Source: Bordetella parapertussis
Lineage (GTDB): Bacteria; Pseudomonadota; Gammaproteobacteria; Burkholderiales; Burkholderiaceae_A
NCBI GenBank assembly: GCA_945901825.1
Contig: CAMDMC010000020.1
Span: 1 to 25,576, forward strand
Length of the DNA: 25,576 nt
Direction of reading: 5' to 3'
The number at the start of each line of letters is the position of its first letter. Position 1 is the stretch's first letter. Both the position numbers and the translations under genes were made by a program. Under the pieces are notes generated by a model. The model was not told the DNA's origin. It was given only the letters and a program-made list of their open reading frames with translations, and did not search any database. Positions 1-8,451 of this stretch are shown piece by piece.

Positions 1-189
1 AATGACACTGCTGCGGGTTTTACCCCGCCTGGCCCATCAGAGAACCAGTGCAGCGCCCGCCGGGTTTAAGCGGCGAGAGCGAAACGCTCGTCGTTGGCGT
101 TTATAGTTTTCCGAATGGATTTACGAGGTGATCGGTCCTCGGTATGCCCTGCGCTCCTTCATTACCCACGTCGAAACCAGGTCGGCCCC
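1..189 (-). ncRNA. ssrA: tmRNA (transfer-messenger RNA), 5' part, runs off the left edge
   Basis: The reverse complement starts GGGGCCGACCTGGTTTCGACG at 189, the conserved 5' end of tmRNA (acceptor-arm strand plus the T-loop-partner region). The tag reading frame lies at 98-66 on the minus strand: resume codon GCC, then codons for N-D-E-R-F-A-L-A-A and a TAA stop, giving tag ANDERFALAA after the charged alanine. tmRNA acts with SmpB to rescue stalled ribosomes and tag the nascent chain for ClpXP-type proteolysis. The downstream pseudoknots and the 3' acceptor end lie beyond position 1, so the gene is partial here. This tag form occurs in Bordetella-like betaproteobacteria as I recall, which supports the taxonomic placement. 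Confidence 0.96.
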
Positions 190-198
190 AAGAGACGT

Positions 199-227
199 AT
201 TGTGGTCTTCTGCCGGGGGGAAGGCAA
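199..227 (-). promoter_or_regulatory. Probable sigma-70 promoter of ssrA
   Basis: Read on the minus strand, a -35-like TTGCCT (227-222) and a -10-like CACAAT (204-199) are separated by exactly 17 nt, with the mature tmRNA 5' end at 189. Each hexamer matches consensus at 4 of 6 positions. An inverted repeat CTTTCT-caa-AGAAAG (230-244) sits directly upstream of the -35. The short leader between the -10 and 189 fits a precursor trimmed by RNase P. Assigned by motif and position only. Confidence 0.55.
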
Positions 228-388
228 GCCTTTCTCAAAGAAAGATGAGTCTTCGCGTTCTGAGCCCAAAGCCTGCTTTATCCAATTAAGCCTGCGTCAC
301 GCAATTTACCTTGCTTACTGCCCTTAAGGTCTTCCAGGAAGCGTCGAACCAATTAGGATGCATAAATGCAGTCTAGGAAGGATATCGT

Positions 389-883
389 GTGAGTCATCAG
401 TTCAGCCTTGACCCATCGCGCTTTGAGGAGCATAGCCTCGTCTCGGGATCGACCGACAGGCCTGAGCTTCTTAACGACGACCGTCTAAGCGGCCAACAAC
501 ACCTGTTCTTTCAGGTCTGGGTAAGCCCGGTGCTTAAGGTGGGCGTTTTCGGTTCGGGCCATACGCTCACCCAAGCGGGCGAAATCCCACTTTACGGCTA
601 TGTCATGACCTCGGGGGAGGCCCGTCGTCAGCCTGTCTCTGAGAATTCCCAGGAACTTCTTCTTGGGCCCGGCAGCGTGCTTGGTTTGGCAGAAGGCCTT
701 GCCGGAATTCCATCCCTTTACACCGTCGAGGCCGTATCAACGGTGAACTGCAAGGTCATCCCCATTAACGAAGCGGTGGCAGACATTCAGCGGCTTAACT
801 CCGGCATGAAGGGTATCTGCCGCTTCACGCTGGGACGCATTTTAAATGGGCGTATGGAGAACATTCCTGCATGGTTGCAGTGA
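389..883 (+). CDS. CNB (cyclic-nucleotide-binding)-like domain protein with degenerate cassette
   Basis: A 164-residue soluble protein whose middle and C-terminal part resembles a CRP/PKA-type CNB beta-roll. Residues 94-113 follow the phosphate-binding-cassette pattern (PGSVLG, then a GIP turn, then TVEA). However, the cassette Glu is replaced by Leu100 and the Arg nine residues later by Ser109, so cyclic nucleotide binding is doubtful. No helix-turn-helix, kinase or other effector domain is visible. The start is GTG at 389, backed by AGGAAGG at 375-381. The gene overlaps the next CNB gene by 13 nt, suggesting coupled translation and perhaps a heteromeric partner. Divergent from ssrA. Specific function unknown; the fold call is by pattern only. 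Confidence 0.72.
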   Translation: MSHQFSLDPSRFEEHSLVSGSTDRPELLNDDRLSGQQHLFFQVWVSPVLKVGVFGSGHTLTQAGEIPLYGYVMTSGEARRQPVSENSQELLLGPGSVLGLAEGLAGIPSLYTVEAVSTVNCKVIPINEAVADIQRLNSGMKGICRFTLGRILNGRMENIPAWLQ

Positions 884-1566
884 AGGACTCTTCGAACCCC
901 ATTGACAGTGTGCTGCAACAGGGCGCACGTCGGTCGCGGGTTATTCAGCGCGATACCCATGAGGCCGTGCGGAATTTAAGTTCCGCCCTCACGGTTGGCT
1001 ATGGGCCAAAAAAGGTTCCAGAGGAGCATCTGCCCAAGGTGGTCAACCCAGAGCCCGCGCCGGAGGCAGAACTAAAGCTCGAGCCGGTGGCAATGCCTCA
1101 GCCTGCCTCTGCCCTTAAGACACCCGCGAGGGCAAAACCTGCGCCAGCCTTGGTTGAGGTTCAGGCGTTACCTTCGGAATCCGTAAGTGCGGTGCCGTCG
1201 TCTCCCTTCACCCTTGGCCCCAACGAGGTCTTCTTCCCCGAAGGTCGGGTAATTTTTGAAAAGGGGGAGCAGGCTGATTTCTTTTACGTCTTGGTCTCGG
1301 GCAAGGTGGCACTTTTTGAGCCAAGCAATCAGTCCTTCACTGCTCATTTGGAGCCGGGCTCGTCCTTTGGAGAGCAGGCCATCTTGGCGGGTGGGGTTCG
1401 AAGTCTTACAGCCCGTGCCGCCGAGCCTACAGTCTGCAAGGCCATTTCGGCCAAGACCCTCAGCGAGATTCTGAATCAGGGGAAGGGCGTCACCAGGCCT
1501 TTGGTTTATGCGCTTCTGCTTGAACTGTCCATGACCAACGATCTAAAAAGCCAGGGGCTGACCTAG
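871..1566 (+). CDS. CNB domain protein with Pro/Ala-rich N-terminal linker
   Basis: A 231-residue protein. Residues 1-45 are basic and unrecognised, about 45-112 form a Pro/Ala/Glu-rich, probably disordered linker, and about 117-215 form a CNB beta-roll. The cassette is well kept: PGSSFGEQA at 162-170 with Glu168, and Arg177 nine residues later, the spacing of canonical cyclic-nucleotide-binding proteins. No DNA-binding helix-turn-helix follows the roll, so this is not a CRP/FNR regulator of normal architecture. The start ATG at 871 lies inside the previous gene, with GGAGA at 856-860. Together the two genes look like a co-translated pair of one degenerate and one intact CNB subunit. The partner and ligand are unknown. 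Confidence 0.78.
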   Translation: MVAVKDSSNPIDSVLQQGARRSRVIQRDTHEAVRNLSSALTVGYGPKKVPEEHLPKVVNPEPAPEAELKLEPVAMPQPASALKTPARAKPAPALVEVQALPSESVSAVPSSPFTLGPNEVFFPEGRVIFEKGEQADFFYVLVSGKVALFEPSNQSFTAHLEPGSSFGEQAILAGGVRSLTARAAEPTVCKAISAKTLSEILNQGKGVTRPLVYALLLELSMTNDLKSQGLT

Positions 1567-1581
1567 GTCTTACCTAAAGGC

Positions 1582-1606
1582 ATGCAGGGCGAGACCGGCC
1601 CTGCAT
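1582..1606 (+). terminator. 9-bp perfect hairpin after the CNB pair, possible weak terminator
   Basis: ATGCAGGGC (1582-1590) and GCCCTGCAT (1598-1606) form a perfect 9-bp stem with a 7-nt loop, 15 nt after the stop codon of the second CNB gene. Only three T residues follow, so it is a poor intrinsic terminator and could instead be an RNA-processing or attenuation structure ahead of the dehydrogenase gene. Confidence 0.45.
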
Positions 1607-1649
1607 TTCAACAGACTGAAGGAGTCTTCAAGTCACGTACCATTTGGGC

Positions 1650-2453
1650 ATGCATACCGCCATTCTTATTACAGGGCACAGTCGGGGTCTGGGCGCAGCC
1701 CTTGTGAACGAGGCCTCTGTCCATGGGTTTTCCGTGCTTGGGCTCTCCAGACGGGTCACAGGGCTTCCTGGTCTTTCAGAACTTAACAGGCCCAATACTC
1801 CTCAAGGCTCAACGGCAGGCTCGAGCAGGCCTTTGCTTTACGAGCAGTCGCTTGATCTTTCCGATGCCCGCGCAGTCGCCGGTTTTATTTCGGGTCCTGG
1901 GCTCGCTGGTTTTTTTGCCCAGGCCGATCGTGTTCTGCTTATTAATAACGCGGGCCTCCTCAGCCCCATCGGGCCGGTGGGGCGGCTATCAAGCCAGGCC
2001 ATTTACACCAGCGTTGGGGCCAACGTCAGTGCAGCCATTGCCCTAACCGATGCTTTTTTGAAGGCCATCCCGGCCTCGGCCAGCGACCGCCGCGTCATGC
2101 ATGTTTCAAGCGGGGCCGCGCGCTCGGCCTATGCGGGCTGGAATGTTTACTGCGCAACCAAGGCGGCATTGGATCATCATGCCCGTGCCGTGCAGCTTGA
2201 GGCCATGGAGCCGGGTCCTGCGAAGGGCCTGCGTATCTGCAGTCTTGCCCCCGGGGTCATCGACACCGAGATGCAGGACCAGGTGCGTGCCGCCCGGCCG
2301 GAGGATTTCCCGATGCAGCCAAGGTTTAACGATCTGAAGGCGCAAGGGGCCTTGCTGGCCCCGACGGACGTTGCGAAGCGTTTACTTACTTATATGGTCT
2401 CGGAGTCCTTCGGATCGGAGCCAGTGGCCGATTTGCGCTCCATTTCCCTTTAG
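1650..2453 (+). CDS. Short-chain dehydrogenase/reductase (SDR)
   Basis: An NAD(P)-dependent oxidoreductase of the classical SDR family, about 267 residues. The N-terminal Rossmann motif TGHSRGLG, the structural NNAG motif, the catalytic Ser in VSSG, the YxxxK pair in YCATK and the PGVIDTEM loop are all visible. The overall pattern resembles sepiapterin/benzil reductase-like SDRs, but the substrate cannot be read from sequence. A roughly 20-residue insert (TPQGSTAGSSRP region) lies between strands of the Rossmann fold. The start is uncertain: AAGGAG at 1619-1624 is 19-25 nt from the candidate starts TTG 1644 and ATG 1650. I chose ATG 1650 because the fold begins immediately after it. It lies 121 bases ahead of gyrA and may be a separate transcription unit. 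Confidence 0.85.
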   Translation: MHTAILITGHSRGLGAALVNEASVHGFSVLGLSRRVTGLPGLSELNRPNTPQGSTAGSSRPLLYEQSLDLSDARAVAGFISGPGLAGFFAQADRVLLINNAGLLSPIGPVGRLSSQAIYTSVGANVSAAIALTDAFLKAIPASASDRRVMHVSSGAARSAYAGWNVYCATKAALDHHARAVQLEAMEPGPAKGLRICSLAPGVIDTEMQDQVRAARPEDFPMQPRFNDLKAQGALLAPTDVAKRLLTYMVSESFGSEPVADLRSISL

Positions 2454-2458
2454 AAGGC

Positions 2459-2492
2459 GTTTTCTTCAATGAAAACAGGGGGGTACCCCTGT
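2459..2492 (+). promoter_or_regulatory. Two adjacent hairpins between the SDR gene and gyrA
   Basis: GTTTTC-ttcaat-GAAAAC (2459-2476) and ACAGGGG-ggta-CCCCTGT (2475-2492) are consecutive perfect inverted repeats that share two bases, so only one can form fully at a time. No T-tract follows. They could act as a weak terminator for the SDR gene or as a leader structure for gyrA. I find no convincing -35/-10 pair for gyrA in the remaining 80 bases. Confidence 0.35.
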
Positions 2493-2574
2493 GGCATGTT
2501 GTCGGCTTAAAACCGGTAAAATGGTGGATTCAAGCCGTTTCATGAAAATTTAAAGAAAAGAGTGCTTTTTAACC

Positions 2575-5187
2575 ATGGAGTCTTTCGCTAAAGAAACCCT
2601 CCCGGTCAGTCTCGAGCAGGAGATGCGCCGGTCGTACCTCGATTACGCCATGAGCGTTATTGTGGGGCGGGCCTTGCCCGATGTGCGCGATGGTCTGAAG
2701 CCTGTGCATCGTCGTGTGCTCTTCGCCATGCACGAGCTTAATAACGACTGGAATCGTGCCTATAAAAAGTCAGCCCGTATTGTGGGTGACGTTATTGGTA
2801 AGTACCACCCCCATGGCGACTCTGCGGTCTACGACACCATCGTTCGTATGGCGCAGCACTTCTCGCTTCGTTATATGTTGGTCGATGGTCAGGGTAACTT
2901 TGGTTCGGTTGACGGCGATAACGCCGCGGCCATGCGATACACCGAGGTGCGTCTTTCAAAAATTGCCCATGAGCTTCTTGAGGACCTCGATAAAGACACC
3001 GTGAACTTCGGGCCGAACTACGATGGCTCCGAAAAAGAGCCGCTGGTTCTGCCTGCGCGCATTCCTAACCTTTTAATTAATGGCTCCTCGGGTATTGCCG
3101 TGGGTATGGCCACCAACATTCCTCCGCATAATCTCTCGGAAGTGGTGGCGGCCTGCCAGATGCTGCTTGCCAACGCCGATGTCACGGTGGACGAACTCAT
3201 GGAATGCATTCCGGCGCCCGACTTCCCCACGGCCGGCATCATTTATGGCATTGAGGGCGTGCGCGAGGGCTACCGCACTGGCCGTGGCCGCTGCATCATG
3301 CGTGCGAAGACGCATTTTGAAGAGATCGACAAGGGCTCACGTCAGTCGATTATTGTTGATGAACTTCCCTACCAGGTGAACAAGCGAAGCCTGCTTGAGC
3401 GCATTGCCGAGCTCGTGAACGAGAAGCGTCTTGAGGGCATCTCGGACATTCGTGACGAGTCTGACAAATCGGGTATGCGGGTTGTGATTGAGTTAAAGCG
3501 CGGTGAGTTGCCCGAGGTCGTGCTTAATAATTTGTACAAGAACACTCAACTGCAAGACAGCTTCGGTATGAACATGGTGGCGCTGGTTGATGGCCAGCCG
3601 CGAACCCTGAACTTAAAACAGATGCTGCAAAGCTTTTTGTCGCATCGACGTGAAGTGGTGACACGTCGCACTGTTTTCGAGCTGCGTAAAGCCCGCGATC
3701 GTGGCCATGTCTTGGAAGGTCTTGCCGTTGCGGTGTCAAACCTGGACGTCATGATCGAACTCATCAAAACCTCGGCCAACCCTGCTGAGGCCAAAGAGGG
3801 GCTGCTTGGTCGAGCCTGGTCGGCTTCTCTGGTAACCGAGCTTTTAGCCAAGGCCAGCGAGACCAGCAAGGTGGAAGACTTCCGCCCCCTTGGTCTTTCA
3901 AGTCATTACGGTCTGAAGGACGATGGCTACTGGCTAAGCGACACCCAGGCCTCCGAGATTCTTCAGATGCGTCTGCAGCGTTTAACGGGCCTTGAGCAAG
4001 ACAAAATTGTTGCGGAGTACAAAGACGTTATTTCGCAAATTGCCGACCTGCTTGACATTCTGGCTAAGCCCGAGCGCATTACGCAAATCATGTCCTCCGA
4101 GCTAAACGATGTGGGCACAGCCTTTGGTGATGCCCGCCGTTCATTCATTGAGTTGAATGCCGAAGAGCTGCAGACCGAAGATTTAATTACGCCGCAAGAG
4201 ATGGTGGTCACGCTGACCCATGGTGGCTACATAAAGAGCCAGCCGCTTAGCGAGTACCAGGCGCAGCGTCGAGGGGGCCGCGGCAAAACCGCCACGGCTA
4301 CCAAGGAAGACGACTGGATCGACCAGCTCTTTATTGCTAACACGCACGACACCATCCTTGCCTTTTCGAACAAGGGGCGTGTCTACTGGCTTCGTGTCTT
4401 TGAGGTGCCGCAGGGCTCACGAGCCTCGAAGGGCAAGCCTCTTGTGAATGTCTGGCCGCTTGAAGACGGCGAGAAGGTCACGGTTGTGCTTCCCATCAAG
4501 GCCTACGAAGAGAACAAGTTTGTCTTTATGGCGACCGAACTTGGCACGGTAAAGAAAACACCCTTGTCGGCATTTTCCCGTCCCTTAAAGCGCGGCATTA
4601 TTGCCTGCTCGCTTGATGAGGGTGACTGCCTTATTGGCGCAGCCATTACCAACGGTGAGCATGACGTCATGTTGTTCTCAAATGCTGGTAAGGCCGTGCG
4701 GTTTGCCGAGGGCGATGTTCGACCCATGGGCCGTGAGGCACGCGGTGTTCGCGGCATGATGCTTGAGAAAGACCAGAGGCTAATTAGCATGATCGTGGCC
4801 GAGGATGAAAGCGACTTTGTACTTACCGCAACCGAGAATGGCTTTGGCAAGCGCACGCTTATCTCGGAACACACCCGCCATGGCCGAGGCACCAAGGGCA
4901 TGATTGCCATTCAGACATCGGCCCGAAACGGCCGAGTGGTGGGGGCCTGTCGGGTGAGTGAGACCGATGAAATTATGTTGATTACCGACCGGGCGGTTGT
5001 GGTGCGCACGCGGGTGGCCGAGGTTCGCGCGCTTGGTAGGGCAACCCAGGGGGTCACCCTTATTTCGGTGGACGAGGGCAGTCGGCTTGTTGGCGTGCAG
5101 CGCATTGCCGAGCAAGACGATGACTTGAACGAAGGCTCGGGCGACAATTCGAACCAGGTTTCAAGCGACGACACGCCCCAGGAATGA
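2575..5187 (+). CDS. gyrA: DNA gyrase subunit A
   Basis: The 870-residue breakage-reunion subunit of type IIA topoisomerase, acting with GyrB to introduce negative supercoils using ATP. The catalytic tyrosine is Tyr122 (AMRYTEV), at the same number as in E. coli. The quinolone-determining region has Ser83 and Asp87, the wild-type drug-sensitive residues. The GyrA box that bends DNA in the C-terminal beta-pinwheel is QRRGGRG at 564-570. The acidic tail (about 847-870) is typical. The N-terminal core covers about residues 10-500 and the pinwheel about 510-840. Translation starts at ATG 2575 with only a weak purine-rich stretch upstream. The stop overlaps the next gene as ATGA, so the transporter is probably co-translated with it. 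Confidence 0.99.
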   Translation: MESFAKETLPVSLEQEMRRSYLDYAMSVIVGRALPDVRDGLKPVHRRVLFAMHELNNDWNRAYKKSARIVGDVIGKYHPHGDSAVYDTIVRMAQHFSLRYMLVDGQGNFGSVDGDNAAAMRYTEVRLSKIAHELLEDLDKDTVNFGPNYDGSEKEPLVLPARIPNLLINGSSGIAVGMATNIPPHNLSEVVAACQMLLANADVTVDELMECIPAPDFPTAGIIYGIEGVREGYRTGRGRCIMRAKTHFEEIDKGSRQSIIVDELPYQVNKRSLLERIAELVNEKRLEGISDIRDESDKSGMRVVIELKRGELPEVVLNNLYKNTQLQDSFGMNMVALVDGQPRTLNLKQMLQSFLSHRREVVTRRTVFELRKARDRGHVLEGLAVAVSNLDVMIELIKTSANPAEAKEGLLGRAWSASLVTELLAKASETSKVEDFRPLGLSSHYGLKDDGYWLSDTQASEILQMRLQRLTGLEQDKIVAEYKDVISQIADLLDILAKPERITQIMSSELNDVGTAFGDARRSFIELNAEELQTEDLITPQEMVVTLTHGGYIKSQPLSEYQAQRRGGRGKTATATKEDDWIDQLFIANTHDTILAFSNKGRVYWLRVFEVPQGSRASKGKPLVNVWPLEDGEKVTVVLPIKAYEENKFVFMATELGTVKKTPLSAFSRPLKRGIIACSLDEGDCLIGAAITNGEHDVMLFSNAGKAVRFAEGDVRPMGREARGVRGMMLEKDQRLISMIVAEDESDFVLTATENGFGKRTLISEHTRHGRGTKGMIAIQTSARNGRVVGACRVSETDEIMLITDRAVVVRTRVAEVRALGRATQGVTLISVDEGSRLVGVQRIAEQDDDLNEGSGDNSNQVSSDDTPQE

Positions 5188-6137
5188 CCGACGCCCTTTT
5201 GCAGGTCTTCCTCCTTGTGGGGGTGGGCCTGCTTGTGGCGCGTCTGGGCTGGATTGACGAGGTCTCAACCCAGTCCTTTTCCAACCTTGTGCTTAAGGTC
5301 TTTCTGCCGGCCTTGCTCTTTCGAACCATGGCCACGGTCGACTTCAATGCCCTAAGCCTGCTGCCCATTTTCAATTACCTCTCGCTCACCATGCTCACCT
5401 ATGCGCTCGCCTTTTTCTGGGCGCAACGCTCGCCGCGCATTGTGTCCGACCCCAGCCAACGAGGCCCGGCCGTCTCTTTGGCGCTTGCCTCCACCTTTGC
5501 CAATTCCATCATCATTGGTATTCCAGTGGTCAAGCTTTTCTACGGGCCCGAAGGCCTTGTCATTCTGCTCACCGTGGTCACCATGCATTCCTTGGTGCTT
5601 TTAACCACCTCGGTGCTTGGCTACGAGATGCTTGCCAAGAACCGTTCGCGACGCAGCCGGCTAATGACCCTGCGGCAGCTTGCCCAGTCGGCCCTCTTGC
5701 ATCCGGTGGTGGTGCCTATTTTTCTGGGTGTCTTCGTGAGCTTTTTACAAATTGAGCTGCCCGTGTTGCTTGACTCCACGCTTTTGTCGATGGGGCAGGT
5801 GGCCATTCCTTGCTGCCTGGTTCTGCTGGGTGCCACGGTCTATCACTCACGCGGACAGATCGAGCCCCGTGCCGTGGGGCCGGCTGTGCTTCTGAAACTG
5901 GTTATTCACCCTCTTATTGTCTACCTGGGCAGTCGTTTTATTTTTCAGGCCGAGCCTTTAACCATCGCTGTTCTTACCAGTCTTGCGGCGATGCCCTCGG
6001 GAGCAAACCCCTACCTGCTTGCCCAGCGGTATAACCAGGGTGTGAGCATTAGCGCAACCGCCGTGGTGGCAACCACCGCAGTAGCAGCATTTTCGCTACC
6101 CTATGTGCTTTCTCTCTTCCCTGGGCCGTTTTCTTAA
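5184..6137 (+). CDS. AEC-family transporter (auxin efflux carrier/malate permease type)
   Basis: A 317-residue inner-membrane protein with about ten hydrophobic segments in two five-helix halves separated by a short polar loop near residue 155 (KNRSRRSR). This is the architecture of the AEC family of bile/arsenite/riboflavin-superfamily carriers. The N-terminal half carries the [12 protein letters not shown] pattern and the C-terminal half has the [13 protein letters not shown] motif typical of bacterial AEC proteins. The substrate is unknown; family members export organic acids or amino-acid-like anions. Its ATG overlaps the gyrA stop (ATGA), so it appears embedded between gyrA and serC, which are adjacent in many related genomes. 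A 57-base gap follows before serC. Confidence 0.88.
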   Translation: MTDALLQVFLLVGVGLLVARLGWIDEVSTQSFSNLVLKVFLPALLFRTMATVDFNALSLLPIFNYLSLTMLTYALAFFWAQRSPRIVSDPSQRGPAVSLALASTFANSIIIGIPVVKLFYGPEGLVILLTVVTMHSLVLLTTSVLGYEMLAKNRSRRSRLMTLRQLAQSALLHPVVVPIFLGVFVSFLQIELPVLLDSTLLSMGQVAIPCCLVLLGATVYHSRGQIEPRAVGPAVLLKLVIHPLIVYLGSRFIFQAEPLTIAVLTSLAAMPSGANPYLLAQRYNQGVSISATAVVATTAVAAFSLPYVLSLFPGPFS

Positions 6138-6194
6138 CGCGTTTGAACGACCCTGTAACCTAAGGCCTTATGTCGATAGAGTGACCCTCCCACC

Positions 6195-7325
6195 ATGACT
6201 TCGAAACGACCCTATAACTTTGCCCCCGGGCCTGCCGCCCTGCCAGAGCCCGTGCTTGAAAAGGCTGCGGAGCAGATGCTGAGCTGGGGGGGCAGCGGCA
6301 TGTCGGTTATGGAAATGACCCATCGAGGCCCGTTGTTTACTGGCATTCATGAGCAGGCCATTGCCGACCTGAAAGAGTTGCTTGGCCTTGATGATGATTT
6401 CGAGGTGCTTTTTATGCAGGGTGGGGCCACAGCACAAAATGCCATCGTGCCGATGAACCTTCTTGCAAAGAATCCGAAGGCCGATTTTGTTCATACTGGC
6501 CACTGGTCGGCGAAGTCTATTGCTGAGACAAAAAAGTACGGCGATAGTCACGTTGTGGCAACGGCAGAGCCCGAGTGGGGGGAGGTTGCAAGCTTTGGCT
6601 ATGTGCCGCCCGTCTCGCAGTGGTCGCCTCGCGAGCAGGCGGCCTACCTTCATATTTGTGGAAACGAGACCATTGGCGGGGTCGAGTACCACCAGTGGCC
6701 TGACATGGCAGGCCTCGGGCTAAACAAAGTTCCGTTGGTGGTGGACATGTCCTCGCACATTCTTTCAAGGCCCATGGATTTCAGCGGCATTGCGCTTGCC
6801 TATGGCGGGGCCCAGAAAAATATTGGCCCCTCGGGCCTCACGTTTGTTATCTTAAAGCGCAGTCTTATCGAAGAGCATGCATCACAGGCCATGGCCATCT
6901 GCCCCTCGGTCTTCGATTACCGAAAAGTTCTTGAGAACAATTCCTTGCTCAATACGCCTTCCACCTTTGCCATTTACATTGCTGGCCTGGTCTTTGACTG
7001 GTTGAAGACGCAGGGCGGTGTTGCGGCCATGGGCGAGGTGAATGCAAAAAAGGCCGGGCTTGTCTACGCGCTTATTGATAGCTCCAACTTCTACTCGTCC
7101 AGGGTGCATCGGGCCAACCGGTCGTTTATGAACATCCCCTTCTTTTTACCTGACGACAGGCTCTACGAGCCTTTTCTTAAAGGCGCCCAGGCCAGTGGCC
7201 TATTAAACTTAAAAGGCCACAAGGCGGTAGGAGGCTTGCGCGCCAGTCTCTACAACGCCATGCCGATTGAGGGCGTGGAGGCCCTGGTGGGCTACATGCG
7301 TCGTTTTGAGAAGGAGCAGGGATGA
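6195..7325 (+). CDS. serC: Phosphoserine aminotransferase
   Basis: A 376-residue PLP enzyme converting 3-phosphohydroxypyruvate plus glutamate to phosphoserine, and also serving pyridoxal phosphate synthesis. The class V aminotransferase fold begins with the typical NFAPGPAALPEPVL. The PLP lysine is Lys208 in YGGAQKNIGPSG. The family signatures MQGGAT and HICGNETI-GGVEY are intact, as is the C-terminal GGLRASLYNAMP. Length matches the family. No strong Shine-Dalgarno precedes ATG 6195. It overlaps pheA by 4 nt, so serine and phenylalanine synthesis genes are co-translated, the usual head of the aromatic supraoperon. Confidence 0.98.
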   Translation: MTSKRPYNFAPGPAALPEPVLEKAAEQMLSWGGSGMSVMEMTHRGPLFTGIHEQAIADLKELLGLDDDFEVLFMQGGATAQNAIVPMNLLAKNPKADFVHTGHWSAKSIAETKKYGDSHVVATAEPEWGEVASFGYVPPVSQWSPREQAAYLHICGNETIGGVEYHQWPDMAGLGLNKVPLVVDMSSHILSRPMDFSGIALAYGGAQKNIGPSGLTFVILKRSLIEEHASQAMAICPSVFDYRKVLENNSLLNTPSTFAIYIAGLVFDWLKTQGGVAAMGEVNAKKAGLVYALIDSSNFYSSRVHRANRSFMNIPFFLPDDRLYEPFLKGAQASGLLNLKGHKAVGGLRASLYNAMPIEGVEALVGYMRRFEKEQG

Positions 7326-8425
7326 CACCGCAGCAGCTGAAGTCCTTTCGCGATCAGATCGACGCCTATGACGACGAGATTATCAAACTCATGGTTAAGC
7401 GTGCTGGGGTCGTTCAGGCGGTAGGGCGCGAGAAACACAAGGTGGGGGCGGCCGTGTTTCGTCCCGAGCGCGAGGTTGAAATTATTGAGCGCATGTGTGC
7501 CAGCAACAAGGCCCTGGGTGGCCCTCTGGCCGATCAGTCCATTGCCACCATCTGGCTTGAGATTATCTCGGGCTGCCGCGCCCTTGAGCGGGTGATGAAG
7601 GTCTCCTACCTTGGGCCAACCGGAACCTACAGCGAGCAGGCAGTGCGCACCTTGTTTGGCCATCGGGTCGAGATGCTGCCCTGCCAAAGCCTTGATGAGG
7701 CCTTGCGTAAAGCCGAGACAGGCCTTACCGACATTGCGCTGCTGCCCGTTGAGAACTCCCTTGAGGGTACGGTAGGCCGCACGCTTGATCTACTTATAGC
7801 CACCTCTCTCAGTATTAGTGCGGAGGTGGCCATTCCCATACACCACAGCCTTTTGCATGCCACAGGTGACAAGCAGCAGGTAAAACGCGTTGTGGCCCAT
7901 GCCCAGGCCTTGGCGCAGTGCCAGCGCTGGCTTGATACCAATATGCCAGGGGTTGAAACGCTGGCCGTTGCAAGCAATGGTCATGCGGCGGAGATGGCGG
8001 CCAACGACCCAACACTCGCAAGCATCGCGGGTCAGACCGCCGCTGAGCACTATGCCTTAAAAAGCATCGCAGATCGCATTGAAGACGACCCCTCGAACCG
8101 AACGCGGTTTGCTGCCTTGGGTGCCTTTGAACCCGAAGGCTGCGGGGTTGACCAGACCTCGCTTATTCTGTCGGTGCCCGATAAGGCCGGTGCCATGCTC
8201 TCTCTTATTGAGCCCCTTGCGCGGCATGGAGTCTCCATGAAACGGTTTGAGTCGCGGCCCGCGCGGCAACTCGGCGGTGCCGCCTGGCAGTATTTCTTTT
8301 TTATTGATCTTGTCGGTCATCGTAAAGACAGCAACGTGGCCCTAGCCTTGGCTGAAATTCAGCAGACAGCGGGCATGTTTAAGCTCTTGGGGTCCTACCC
8401 TTTATTTGAAAAACTCACTGCCTAG
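7322..8425 (+). CDS. pheA: Bifunctional chorismate mutase/prephenate dehydratase (P-protein)
   Basis: A 367-residue bifunctional enzyme of phenylalanine synthesis: chorismate to prephenate, then to phenylpyruvate. Residues 1-90 form the all-helical AroQ mutase (RDQIDAYDDEIIKLM, then REKHKVG). About 95-275 form the dehydratase, beginning VSYLGPTGTYSEQA and carrying the catalytic TRF motif at 261-263. About 285-360 form the ACT regulatory domain with the ESRP motif that binds phenylalanine for feedback inhibition. It starts at ATG 7322, overlapping the serC stop as ATGA, with GGAG within serC as the ribosome site. All domains appear complete. Confidence 0.98.
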   Translation: MTPQQLKSFRDQIDAYDDEIIKLMVKRAGVVQAVGREKHKVGAAVFRPEREVEIIERMCASNKALGGPLADQSIATIWLEIISGCRALERVMKVSYLGPTGTYSEQAVRTLFGHRVEMLPCQSLDEALRKAETGLTDIALLPVENSLEGTVGRTLDLLIATSLSISAEVAIPIHHSLLHATGDKQQVKRVVAHAQALAQCQRWLDTNMPGVETLAVASNGHAAEMAANDPTLASIAGQTAAEHYALKSIADRIEDDPSNRTRFAALGAFEPEGCGVDQTSLILSVPDKAGAMLSLIEPLARHGVSMKRFESRPARQLGGAAWQYFFFIDLVGHRKDSNVALALAEIQQTAGMFKLLGSYPLFEKLTA

Positions 8426-8451
8426 TCTTCTAAGCAAAGGTTCCATCTGCC

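Noticed and set aside
94..327. 77-codon open frame at the left end of the window
   Set aside because: It overlaps the tmRNA gene on the other strand and its promoter, has no recognisable protein features, and is explained by the RNA gene.
2800..2850. Quinolone-resistance substitution in GyrA
   Set aside because: Ser83 and Asp87 are the wild-type residues.
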